DNA from: a virus
Reading direction: 5' to 3' (one strand)
Virus record (IMG/VR): IMGVR_UViG_3300030329_000867
Coordinates: 1-33,982 of that record
Length of the DNA stretch: 33,982 nucleotides
Position numbers and translations under genes: made by a program. Below the pieces are notes generated by a model, which saw only the letters and a list, made by a program, of their open reading frames with translations, had not been told where the DNA came from and searched no databases. Positions 14,698 to 21,014 of the stretch are shown piece after piece (position 1 is the stretch's first letter; each line of letters opens with the position of its first letter).

Positions 14698-16311
14698 TTA
14701 GAAGTCACCTCCTGTTGCAAGTGGGTCAGGAACTTCCGCCAGCCTGCCTGTAGTACGGTCGTAATGCAAAAAGCAAGCCGGACCAGTTTCTCCCGTGTAC
14801 CTGTTCTTCAGGACACGGACTGTTGTGGTGTTACGCACGTCTTCGTTCTCGTGTTGTTGGTCACGTTCCATGCCAATTACAATGTCGGACAACTGAGCGA
14901 TAGCCTGAGAACCACGTAACTCACCCAAGCTAATCCTTGCGCCGTCTTCATGTGCCCTTCCCTGTGCCCGTCTCAGGTGAGAAACCAAAAACAAACTAAC
15001 ACCTGTTTCTGCCACGAGTGTCCTGAGCTTGGTCATAATCTCGTCAATAGCTTTCCTTTCGTCAGCGTTTTCCTGAGACGAAACTACGATGGAAAGGTGG
15101 TCAAGTATTATGTACTCACAGTCCAGAGCTTTCGCCATGTACCGCGCTCGTGCTAACAGGTTGTCAGCAGAAGTTGAACCCCAATGGTCAAACAGATAGT
15201 ACCTGCCTGTGCCTAGTGTGTCAGTCCAGAATGGTTTTAGTTCCTCAACGTCCGTGTCTTCCTCTAGGTGCAGAGGTCTGTTCGCGGCTACTGACATGAT
15301 CCCCAAGGTTGTCCTCGGTAAGTCTTCTTCTAGCGCAAGGACTCCTATATTGCCTTCGCAGCGTTGGAGAAGATCAAACTCCAGTTCCCTGATAAATTGG
15401 GATTTGCCCATGCCAGAGCCGCTGGTAATTGTGACCAGCTCGTGTGTCCTGTGCCCCCTAGTAAGGTTGTTTAAACCTTCCCATGGGTACGGTACAGACT
15501 TTACTTTACGTTTCTCAACCAGCTTGTCCCAAGTGTCCACACCTGCAACGATACCGTCCGGCTGGTACGTCGGGGAATTCCACCATAGCTGAACAAACTC
15601 ACGCACCTTATTCTCTGTCAGCATGTCAGAGGCGTCCTTCAAAGGGAGCTTAACAATCTTGAGTTTGTGAGGGCTGAATAAATCCTTAACTTGGTCAACA
15701 GCGTCCTGACCCGGTTTGTCGCTGTCAAAACAAACTACAACAGTCTCGTAAGACTCCAGCCACTCTAGCTGTTCCTTGATTTCTCTGGCTGCGTTACTCG
15801 CACCGGACCGCAAAGAAACCACGTCACCGCGTTTGCCTAACATCTCAAAAGCAGCAGCAGCGTCAAGTTCTCCTTCGGTTATCGTAAGGAACTTGTTGGT
15901 TGTACAGGCTGTCTGCCCGAAGAAACCAACTTCAGAATTCATAGCGCCAGTACAGTAGAAGTTCTTTGTCTCCACGTCGCGTACCTTTGACGCCATTAGC
16001 TCCTTGGTATGTACGTTGTAGTACGGATAGTAATGCTTGGTAATCTCTCCAGTAGCTGAGTATTCTACGGTTATACCAAAGCGGCCACAGGTTTCCTGCG
16101 ACAACCTGCGTTCTGATATTGCAGCCATTCGTCCACCCAAGTGTAACACAGTCCGTTGTTTATTTTTCATCAGTATGTCTGCCGTGTTGTTACCGTTTCT
16201 GTGGTAGTCACAACCGACGGAGAAGCAATGCGCCCCTCCGTCGTCGTAAGTTGCTAGGGCGTCCGAAGAACCACACTTCGGGCACCCTTCATGTCTCACG
16301 AAGTTAGCCAT
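14698..16311 (-). CDS. Primase-helicase, T7 gp4-like (DnaB family)
   Basis: A 537-residue bifunctional protein. Numbered from ATG 16311: zinc finger CPKC (Cys10, Cys13) with Cys29 and Cys34; TOPRIM primase motifs ITEGELDA (about 144-151) and CFDSDKPG (about 194-201); RecA-type helicase domain with Walker A SGSGMGKS (about 297-304) and Walker B ILDHLS (about 402-407). It unwinds DNA and lays down RNA primers at the fork. The C-terminus is acidic and ends in Phe (GGDF), as in T7 gp4, where the terminal Phe contacts the polymerase. The start is 7 bases after the SSB stop with no clear Shine-Dalgarno site, so it probably relies on coupling. Confidence 0.95.
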   Translation of the reverse strand: MANFVRHEGCPKCGSSDALATYDDGGAHCFSVGCDYHRNGNNTADILMKNKQRTVLHLGGRMAAISERRLSQETCGRFGITVEYSATGEITKHYYPYYNVHTKELMASKVRDVETKNFYCTGAMNSEVGFFGQTACTTNKFLTITEGELDAAAAFEMLGKRGDVVSLRSGASNAAREIKEQLEWLESYETVVVCFDSDKPGQDAVDQVKDLFSPHKLKIVKLPLKDASDMLTENKVREFVQLWWNSPTYQPDGIVAGVDTWDKLVEKRKVKSVPYPWEGLNNLTRGHRTHELVTITSGSGMGKSQFIRELEFDLLQRCEGNIGVLALEEDLPRTTLGIMSVAANRPLHLEEDTDVEELKPFWTDTLGTGRYYLFDHWGSTSADNLLARARYMAKALDCEYIILDHLSIVVSSQENADERKAIDEIMTKLRTLVAETGVSLFLVSHLRRAQGRAHEDGARISLGELRGSQAIAQLSDIVIGMERDQQHENEDVRNTTTVRVLKNRYTGETGPACFLHYDRTTGRLAEVPDPLATGGDF

Positions 16312-16318
16312 GACGTGG

Positions 16319-16717
16319 TTAGCCGTACTGGAAGTCAACGTCGTCTTGGGCTGGCGCTGCTTCCTCCAGAACCTTAATGGCTTCCAGATACGTAGGTACT
16401 CCGTAAGTAGGGTGCGGGTCGCCTAAGCGGTACTTGATACGGACTTTAGAATTAAAAGGTACCTCACCGTCGTACACGTTGCCGTCAGGATCAAACCGTT
16501 TCACCTGAAACTTGCTTTTGAACTTACGTTGCTGTTTGCCTTGGTAGTCCCTGATTTGTACACCGGCTGCTTCAAGGTCGGCTGCGTCTGCGTCAGACAT
16601 CGTGATAGTCATGGTGTATGCTCCGGTGTCCTGACCGTTGTACACGTCATGCTGCGTAATGTTACTGAAGTTTACAGTACCTTCTATTGTCGCGCTTGTT
16701 GTTGTTGTTGCTGTCAT
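16319..16717 (-). CDS. Single-stranded DNA-binding protein
   Basis: A 132-residue protein of the type found beside T7-like helicases in marine podoviruses: an N-terminal Thr-rich strand, then IEGTVNFSNITQHDVYNGQD, a Lys/Arg segment (GKQQRKFKSKFQVKRFD) and a beta-rich part ending PTYLEAIKVLE. The tail (APAQDDVDFQYG) is acidic with an aromatic residue, like SSB and T7 gp2.5 tails that bind replication partners. GGAG lies about 10 bases upstream of ATG. It precedes the helicase gene by 7 bases and has its own promoter. Confidence 0.8.
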   Translation of the reverse strand: MTATTTTSATIEGTVNFSNITQHDVYNGQDTGAYTMTITMSDADAADLEAAGVQIRDYQGKQQRKFKSKFQVKRFDPDGNVYDGEVPFNSKVRIKYRLGDPHPTYGVPTYLEAIKVLEEAAPAQDDVDFQYG

Positions 16718-16767
16718 GTGGATAAGTCTCCGTTAGTCTTAGTTAGCTTTTATGAAACAAAAAAGTT

Positions 16768-16795
16768 TATTTCTTTTGCTCATACTATTAGTATA
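16768..16795 (-). repeat. Promoter-linked repeat, copy C
   Basis: TATTTCTTTTG (16768-16778) followed by a TACTA/TAGTA dyad ending at the AGTATA complement of the -10 box. The same combination occurs twice more at 17018-17059 and 17079-17120, so this looks like a shared control element upstream of early genes. Confidence 0.55.
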
Positions 16796-16819
16796 ACACA
16801 CTTCGCGCCCAAGTGTCTA
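16790..16819 (-). promoter_or_regulatory. Sigma70-like promoter for the SSB-helicase-polymerase genes
   Basis: On the minus strand, -35 TAGACA (16819-16814), an 18-base spacer and -10 TATACT (16795-16790). The start of transcription would fall about 70 bases before the SSB start codon. The -10 box lies in an imperfect dyad (ATACTATTAGTAT on the plus strand). The -35 overlaps the stop of the upstream small gene. Confidence 0.65.
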
Positions 16820-17002
16820 CTCTCTGGTCGTTTCTTTTTTAAGCAAAGCAAACTCCTCCGGTTCGGTCATTTGAATCAGCGCAACGTTGTCAACACCAAT
16901 ATGCATAAGGGCATCTGCGATGTAGTCTGCGGCTGACATTCTGTCTGTTCGTTCTGTCGCGACCAGTAGTGTTATCTGTTCTATTTTTGCGTCGGTAAAC
17001 AT
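16817..17002 (-). CDS. Small protein, unknown function
   Basis: Sixty-one residues, predicted helical, with a central amphipathic part (DRMSAADYIADALMHIGVDN). AAGGA is about 7 bases before its ATG, and two tandem promoter-like repeats lie directly upstream. It sits between the HNH gene and SSB and may be an early regulatory or host-takeover peptide. That role is inferred only from place and size. Confidence 0.65.
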   Translation of the reverse strand: MFTDAKIEQITLLVATERTDRMSAADYIADALMHIGVDNVALIQMTEPEEFALLKKETTRE

Positions 17003-17017
17003 AAGTCATCCTTTAGT

Positions 17018-17120
17018 TATTTCTTTTGTTTTTTTCTTTAGTGTTTACTATAGTATACTCTAAAGTAGAAACTAAAGCTATTTCTTTTGTTTATTCTTCA
17101 GTAACTACTGTAGTATATAC
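17018..17120 (-). promoter_or_regulatory. Two tandem promoter-like repeats (copies A and B)
   Basis: Two direct repeats of about 60 bases. Each has TATTTCTTTTG (17018-17028 and 17079-17089) and, about 33 bases on, a TAC-rich dyad containing the complement of TATACT (17052-17057 and 17112-17117). On the minus strand these give two -10 boxes pointing at the 61-residue gene. The -35 hexamers are poor (for example TAGCTT), which suggests activator dependence. TACTATAGTATA and TACTGTAGTATA could be operator half-site pairs. Confidence 0.5.
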
Positions 17121-17146
17121 TTAAGTAGAGGGTAACAGAAAAAAAG

Positions 17147-17659
17147 CTAAATGTCAAGTGCTTTTCTTCCGTGGTTTTTGTGAAACCCGTGGTTAACTTC
17201 AGCAACCTTGCGTGTTGCAATGGCGTCTTCCTTGTTGATAAAGTACCCTAGATAAAAAAACTTACCTTCAACTTGTATCCTAACTTCCCATTTTTTACGC
17301 TTTGGACGCCAATAAACACCCGTAATGCCAGAAGTGCTGTTCTTTTGTATACACCTGTTACGCATGTTTTCTAGTCGCGTCACGTTTCTTAGGTTACAGA
17401 GGCGATTGTCTTGCTTGTTGCCGTTGATGTGGTCTATCTCGTCAGGCCAATGACCGTACACCATCATCCAAATGATACGGTGCGCTGGTAAACATTTGCC
17501 GTCAATAGTGACATATACATAGTTGCCCGGCTTGGCCTTGTGTTCTTGGCGACCTTTGCGTTTTTTCCTGACAAGGAAACCAGTAGCAGGGTCGTAGTCG
17601 TACCGTGAATTTAGTCTTTCTTGCGTTATTCCTTCGTATCTTGCTGGATTTACTTTCAT
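17147..17659 (-). CDS. HNH homing endonuclease with AP2-like DNA-binding domain
   Basis: A 170-residue protein. The HNH core is at residues 59-92 (PAHRIIWMMVYG, then DEIDHINGNKQDNRLCNLR), with the DH of the second motif and the N/N of the third. The C-terminal region SGITGVYWRPKRKKWEVRI to YLGYFINKEDAI is an AP2-like DNA-binding fold. This domain pairing is typical of free-standing phage homing endonucleases. GGAGG is about 10 bases upstream of ATG. It lies 2 bases after the preceding small gene, so it has inserted without breaking that reading frame. Confidence 0.88.
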   Translation of the reverse strand: MKVNPARYEGITQERLNSRYDYDPATGFLVRKKRKGRQEHKAKPGNYVYVTIDGKCLPAHRIIWMMVYGHWPDEIDHINGNKQDNRLCNLRNVTRLENMRNRCIQKNSTSGITGVYWRPKRKKWEVRIQVEGKFFYLGYFINKEDAIATRKVAEVNHGFHKNHGRKALDI

Positions 17660-17661
17660 GG

Positions 17662-17850
17662 CTACTTTTCCTCCATCTTATAGTTTAAGTAGTCATTCAG
17701 TGCCATGTGTGTTGCTGTGATGGCTTTTTTGTCTGCTGGAAAGTAAAACGCGGAAGTCTCACGCGGAAACTTTAGTCCTCCTACTTTAACCGTGTATCCG
17801 ATAACTTCTCCGGTTATAGTTTTGGCTTTTCTGCATATTCTTGTTCTCAT
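17662..17850 (-). CDS. Small basic protein, unknown function
   Basis: Sixty-two residues, basic, with a beta-rich first half (KTITGEVIGYTVKVGGLKFP) and a helical end (TATHMALNDYLNYKMEEK). Its stop is 2 bases before the HNH start. AGGATTAGCAGCA precedes its ATG. It belongs to the string of small genes 17662-18644, with no recognised family. Confidence 0.6.
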   Translation of the reverse strand: MRTRICRKAKTITGEVIGYTVKVGGLKFPRETSAFYFPADKKAITATHMALNDYLNYKMEEK

Positions 17851-17855
17851 TGCTG

Positions 17856-18056
17856 CTAATCCTCCGTTGCTACTATTCGTGTGTTCCCCAGAAATAACTC
17901 AGGTATGTCGGTCGCTAGATAGTCATCACTAGCGTCGTCGTCAGTCTGGTAACTAGCCCTAAGGCAGATTGTGCATAGGTCTATAAATTCGCCGTGAGTG
18001 TCTTTCCTGACCGCCTCGCTGTCTTCCAGAATGGCGTTGCAAGCTTTACATCTCAT
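17856..18056 (-). CDS. Small zinc-ribbon-like protein
   Basis: Sixty-six residues. Two CxxC pairs, CKAC (Cys3, Cys6) and CTIC (Cys28, Cys31), form a probable zinc ribbon, followed by an acidic, Asp-rich segment (TDDDASDDYLATDIPELF). Such small zinc proteins are common in phage early regions. The ATG overlaps the stop of the upstream 50-codon gene as ATGA, with GGAGG nearby. Partner and role are unknown. Confidence 0.7.
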   Translation of the reverse strand: MRCKACNAILEDSEAVRKDTHGEFIDLCTICLRASYQTDDDASDDYLATDIPELFLGNTRIVATED

Positions 18057-18205
18057 CGCTGTAGTCCCTCCGTTTCGTTTGGTGGTTGTGATAAGTTGTC
18101 GGTAGCGTCAAGATCATAGTCTACTTCTTCGGTTTCAAAATCAAGTGCTATTACGTCAACCAAATCTGACAGCGTTTGAAAATGCTTTCCGTGCATAACG
18201 TACAT
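18053..18205 (-). CDS. Small acidic protein, unknown function (50 residues)
   Basis: A 50-residue frame beginning MYVMHGKHFQTLSDLVDVIA, acidic throughout its middle (DFETEEVDYDLDATDN) and ending EGLQR. AGGAG is about 9 bases upstream of its ATG, and the stop overlaps the next start as ATGA, the coupling used by its neighbours. Those two signals and the lack of a competing gene on this stretch support it as real. No family recognised. Confidence 0.65.
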   Translation of the reverse strand: MYVMHGKHFQTLSDLVDVIALDFETEEVDYDLDATDNLSQPPNETEGLQR

Positions 18206-18228
18206 AGTTCTTTTCTCCTTTTGTTTTA

Positions 18229-18402
18229 TTAATCAGCCCAGTGGCTGTGTTTGTTTTCCGCTGCTTCTTCCACGTCTAGTATAGCAGCGTCGTATCCCGC
18301 CCAGAACGCTCTCTGAGCTTCTGTGGCTGTTTTCCGGTTGCCTTCGGCATCTACAGGCGGGTTGCTGTAAAACTCGTGTGTGGCTTCTGTCGTTGTTCTC
18401 AT
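18229..18402 (-). CDS. Small protein, unknown function (57 residues)
   Basis: Starts at ATG 18402 (MRTTTEATHEFYSNPPVDAE) with GGAG about 9 bases upstream and an ATGA overlap with the preceding gene. The longer upstream frame is the shadow of that gene. The middle, ATEAQRAFWAGYDAAILDVE, looks like a helical segment seen in other small phage proteins. No function known to me. Confidence 0.65.
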   Translation of the reverse strand: MRTTTEATHEFYSNPPVDAEGNRKTATEAQRAFWAGYDAAILDVEEAAENKHSHWAD

Positions 18403-18644
18403 AGCAAATGCTCCTCTAGTGTGTTCAGTTCCTCGCGTGTCCAGACGCTGTTGATGCCTGTGGATACATCCTCTTCTGCTTCGTATTTCAGGTCTTCCAA
18501 CACTAAGTCTAGCAGTCCTCGCGTCTGTTCTTCTATGGTTTCGAGTTGAGTCCTCCATCCCTCCAGTAATCCCTTTTGGTTGAGCTTGTCGAGCATAATC
18601 ATGTCCGCCTCTAGCCCTTCTATAATTCTTCTTTTTGTTTTCAT
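18399..18644 (-). CDS. Small helical protein, unknown function (81 residues)
   Basis: Begins at ATG 18644 (MKTKRRIIEGLEADMIML), with AGGAG about 10 bases upstream; the region before it is promoter and leader. Strongly helical and acidic, possibly a short coiled coil (LETIEEQTRGLLDLVLEDL). It is the first gene behind the promoter at 18676-18704 and is coupled to the next gene by ATGA. Confidence 0.65.
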   Translation of the reverse strand: MKTKRRIIEGLEADMIMLDKLNQKGLLEGWRTQLETIEEQTRGLLDLVLEDLKYEAEEDVSTGINSVWTREELNTLEEHLL

Positions 18645-18675
18645 GTTGCTTTTTCTCCTCTCTATGTTTTGACTA

Positions 18676-18704
18676 ATATTACAGTGTTTTGTGTTCGTTG
18701 TCAA
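18676..18704 (-). promoter_or_regulatory. Sigma70-like promoter
   Basis: Minus strand: perfect -35 TTGACA (18704-18699), 17-base spacer, -10 TAATAT (18681-18676). It lies about 32 bases before ATG 18644 and should drive the run of small genes 18644-17662. Confidence 0.7.
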
Positions 18705-18769
18705 ATGTGCTGCACGTCAGGTAAACACTGGCTTTAACGTACGTCTGGTATGCATATACCCGTCGCTAA

Positions 18770-19015
18770 CTATAGAAGCGTAGGTGTGGCCTTTTCATCT
18801 GCTATTTTCTGCTTCGTTGTGAACGATTTTTCTTTCCCATTAAGCCAATAGACACCAAACAGCGCGTCGCTAGGTGCAAAAATATTAAGGCGCTTGGATG
18901 TGTTCAAAAATATCCCAAAGCATGAAAACAATGTCACGTATAATTTAGGGTGTTTTTCTGAGTAGTCCTTGGCGAACTTTTTGGCTTCGCTTTCGTTTTT
19001 TCCTGCGACTATCAT
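18770..19015 (-). CDS. Small protein, unknown function (81 residues)
   Basis: Starts at ATG 19015 (MIVAGKNESEAKKFAKDY), overlapping the stop of the upstream gene as ATGA, with GGAG about 9 bases upstream. Basic, with a central beta/aromatic stretch (KLYVTLFSCFGIFLNTSKRL) that is hydrophobic but too polar for a clear membrane span. No family recognised. Confidence 0.6.
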   Translation of the reverse strand: MIVAGKNESEAKKFAKDYSEKHPKLYVTLFSCFGIFLNTSKRLNIFAPSDALFGVYWLNGKEKSFTTKQKIADEKATPTLL

Positions 19016-19266
19016 TTTCTTTTGCTCCGTTCTGTGCTTTCTTGTGTAGTAAATGGCAGATTCTGTGGTCCAATGCCACAGTGTAAAAAACCTGCTGCGT
19101 ATCCATCCCACGTATTAGCAGTAACCTCATCTTGCCAATGTTCCCTTATGTGGTCTGCCTTGGTGCTGCATACTTCCGCAATTAAATCCATTAATCCGGT
19201 TAATTCTTCCGCGTCAATTATAGACTCGATAACGTCCAATCGTTCATTATGCTTCAATACGTGCAT
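19012..19266 (-). CDS. Small protein, unknown function (84 residues)
   Basis: An acidic, mixed-fold protein (SIIDAEELTGLMDLIAEVCS; later NTWDGYAAGFLHCGIG). Its ATG overlaps the preceding stop as TAATG, with GGAGG about 9 bases upstream. It is the middle gene of a three-gene unit driven by the promoter at 19535-19562. No function can be assigned. Confidence 0.6.
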   Translation of the reverse strand: MHVLKHNERLDVIESIIDAEELTGLMDLIAEVCSTKADHIREHWQDEVTANTWDGYAAGFLHCGIGPQNLPFTTQESTERSKRK

Positions 19267-19505
19267 TATGCTATTCCTCCGTTTTGTGCTTCAAAGTTTA
19301 TAGCTGATTGTGGAACGACCCTGCCAACTGTTTTACCGCCTAAATATTTGTTGATATGTCGCGTAGTGGTTGCGCTGTACCAAACGTCGGTTCTGAACGC
19401 ACCCTTAGAATCCCATCCTGCTACTGGAGTCTCATAGCTGAAAAGTATGGTTATGTCGTTGAGTTTTACTTCTGTCATGTTTGAGGCTATCTGTCTGATG
19501 TTCAT
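19266..19505 (-). CDS. Small protein, unknown function (79 residues)
   Basis: First gene of a three-gene unit. AAGGA lies 6 bases before ATG. The sequence is beta-rich (EVKLNDITILFSYETPVAGW, TDVWYSATTTRHINKYLGG). The pattern suggests a small DNA- or RNA-interacting protein, but I do not recognise it. The 30-base leader after the promoter has the same ACAACA-rich make-up as the leader of the next unit upstream. Confidence 0.6.
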   Translation of the reverse strand: MNIRQIASNMTEVKLNDITILFSYETPVAGWDSKGAFRTDVWYSATTTRHINKYLGGKTVGRVVPQSAINFEAQNGGIA

Positions 19506-19534
19506 GTTGTTTCCTTATGTTGTTGTGTTGTGTG

Positions 19535-19562
19535 AGTATACGTGTCTGGTTTAGGTTGTCAA
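19535..19562 (-). promoter_or_regulatory. Sigma70-like promoter
   Basis: Minus strand: perfect -35 TTGACA (19562-19557), 16-base spacer, -10 TATACT (19540-19535), about 30 bases before ATG 19505. It drives the genes 19505-18770. Confidence 0.75.
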
Positions 19563-19578
19563 GCACTTTTCCTGTATG

Positions 19579-20337
19579 TTACCAACTGCGCTGAATGTCA
19601 CCATGCAGCATTTTGTTACCGCTGGCAGTGGTCAACGTCGCATGTTCGCGAAGCGCGGACCAATCATCGTCGTCCGCTGGCACCCCGTCGTGATTGATCC
19701 ACTCGCCACCGTGCCAGTCAATGCCGGTATATTCATCAAAGCCCGGACCAGTGGAGACGCTAAACATTGCGGTCTCAAAAATAGAGCAATCACAATAATC
19801 GTCGATCCGGAATAGTCGCGCATTAGTGTACCCGCCGCGAACGTCCGCGCCGTTATGGATCTGGATCAGTTCGTAAGTATCCCCGTCTGAATTTTCCAGC
19901 GTTTGCCCCTGTAATACTTGGCTTAAGATGCTATCGTGGTTGTAGGTGTTCCACGCTTGGCCGGTAGGTTCTAGCCCTTGACGTTCTAACCATTCGCATT
20001 GCTCCGCGCTGGTGCCGTAAAAATCGCCGTTCCAGCCGTCACAATCTAGCGCATTGAATTCCTGCGCAATGGCGTCAATCTCAAACGCGCCACTAGTGAG
20101 AAAATGAAATACGCTAATTTCCGCTTCCGGGTAGTAATCATAGTGGGGTGTGTTAGGGTCCGATTCGAGAAGAAAACGATCCCACATAAGAAACGCTTCC
20201 GGTTCGTTTCGGAAATCCTCAATTGTTTTCTTTTCGTTTCGCTGCCAATGTCTACCAATCGAGTCACCGCTGTCTAGCATGTGAGTGCCAGTACCCTCGG
20301 TTAACATTTCATAAATTACTTTTTCTGTTCTGTCCAT
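19579..20337 (-). CDS. Early-region protein, unknown function (252 residues)
   Basis: Starts at ATG 20337 (MDRTEKVIYEMLTEGTGTHM), with AAGGA about 9 bases upstream; the upstream part of the frame is leader and promoter. Features include LDSGDSIGRHWQRN, a Tyr/Asp-rich segment, WNTYNHDSILSQVLQG, and IHNGADVRGGYTNARLF near residue 170. I believe this arrangement recurs in hypothetical proteins of unrelated phages, but no function is known to me. It is acidic overall with several Cys and Trp. Being the first gene of the leftward arm behind a strong promoter, it is probably made very early, when host takeover proteins are expressed. Confidence 0.75.
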   Translation of the reverse strand: MDRTEKVIYEMLTEGTGTHMLDSGDSIGRHWQRNEKKTIEDFRNEPEAFLMWDRFLLESDPNTPHYDYYPEAEISVFHFLTSGAFEIDAIAQEFNALDCDGWNGDFYGTSAEQCEWLERQGLEPTGQAWNTYNHDSILSQVLQGQTLENSDGDTYELIQIHNGADVRGGYTNARLFRIDDYCDCSIFETAMFSVSTGPGFDEYTGIDWHGGEWINHDGVPADDDDWSALREHATLTTASGNKMLHGDIQRSW

Positions 20338-20380
20338 GGTGCTGTTTCCTTGTGTTGTTGTTGCGTTGTTGTTGGCTATA

Positions 20381-20408
20381 ATTTTAGCAAATGTCATATT
20401 TCTGTCAA
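20381..20408 (-). promoter_or_regulatory. First early promoter of the leftward arm
   Basis: Minus strand: perfect -35 TTGACA (20408-20403), 16-base spacer, -10 TAAAAT (20386-20381), about 44 bases before ATG 20337. It is the first promoter left of the repeat hub. Confidence 0.7.
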
Positions 20409-20440
20409 TACTATTTTGGCATAAGAATACTTTTTTTTAT

Positions 20441-20462
20441 AACCTAAAATCAATTTCAGGTT
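20441..20462. repeat. Imperfect inverted repeat
   Basis: AACCTAAAAT, 2-base loop, ATTTCAGGTT: ten pairs with one mismatch. No T-tract follows on either strand at the right place, so it is probably an operator-like dyad upstream of the early promoter rather than a terminator. Confidence 0.4.
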
Positions 20463-20547
20463 TTGAGCGGTGAGTAATAGTAGTACATCCGTTTGGCTAT
20501 CGTTGCTCAGGTGTCATCTGGTGACGTCTGGTGGTGATACCGATGGT

Positions 20548-20563
20548 GGGCCTACATAGGCCC
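20548..20563. repeat. Perfect inverted repeat GGGCCTA-CA-TAGGCCC
   Basis: Seven-base arms around a CA spacer, GC-rich, with no T-tract. It borders the left edge of the repeat array. Confidence 0.7.
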
Positions 20564-20577
20564 TCACATGTCAACTC

Positions 20578-20895
20578 ATGCAAACATCGTGCCATGTTGC
20601 CCATGTTGCCCATGTTGCCCATGTTGCCCGTGTTGGCCTTATGCAAGAACCGTGCCAACTTTGGTCGCTACCACAGACAGCAACAGAAGTCAACACATGC
20701 AAAGCCCGTGCCAACTTTGGCAAACACGACATGAATTTTACTCATGTTGCCAGCGTGTAACATGAATTTGACTCATGTTGCTCTGTATGCAAAACCCGTG
20801 CCAACTTTGGCAAACCGGCCTTGAGTTTGACTCATGTTAATCCGGTTTAACTTGAATTTGATTCATGTTGACTAAAGTTGGCATGATTTTTGCAT
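20578..20895. repeat. Array of two alternating dyad motifs
   Basis: Motif R, ATGCAAANCCCGTGCCAACT followed by TTGG: degenerate copy at 20578-20599, good copies at 20641-20664, 20697-20724 and 20787-20815, and an inverted copy at 20871-20895. Two copies (20697 and 20787) carry the perfect dyad TGCCAA-CT-TTGGCA. Motif D, CATGAATTTGACTCATGTTG, with a CATGA/TCATG dyad: copies at 20730, 20761, 20820 and 20851, the last two degenerate at the left arm. R and D alternate in part. Confidence 0.85.
20593..20637. repeat. Tandem 9-bp repeat CATGTTGCC
   Basis: Four perfect contiguous copies (20593, 20602, 20611, 20620) and a fifth diverged copy (CGTGTTGGC at 20629). The same 9-mer is the right end of the motif D copy at 20730, so the tandem probably grew from it by slippage. 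Confidence 0.9.
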
Positions 20896-20974
20896 ACCGG
20901 GGGCCGTGGTTGTGTTATGTTTTTTATTATTGTTCCTACTCTCGTACAAAATAAGCCAAAATTAGCAAAAATAA

Positions 20975-21014
20975 ACCCCTGTTTTTCACAAGTTACCCCT
21001 TGTTTTTACACAAG
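20975..21014. repeat. Direct repeat with CTTGT/ACAAG dyad
   Basis: ACCCCTGTTTTTCACAAG (20975-20992) is repeated with small changes at 20995-21014, where CTTGT and ACAAG form inverted arms. It lies 35 bases before the late promoter -35 box and may bind a regulator. Confidence 0.5.

Noticed and set aside
20441-20462. Rho-independent terminator
   Set aside because: The stem is AT-rich with a mismatch and no T-run follows it in either reading direction, so it is listed only as a dyad.
20568-20765. Plus-strand frames of 60-67 codons with Cys/Pro repeats
   Set aside because: They are read-throughs of the 9-bp microrepeat and the dyad array; there is no ribosome site and three overlapping frames are equally open.
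20578-20895. CRISPR array
   Set aside because: Repeats are of two kinds, diverged, irregularly spaced and partly inverted, with no unique equal-length spacers and no cas operon. The Cas4-like gene at 10547 is a lone phage nuclease.
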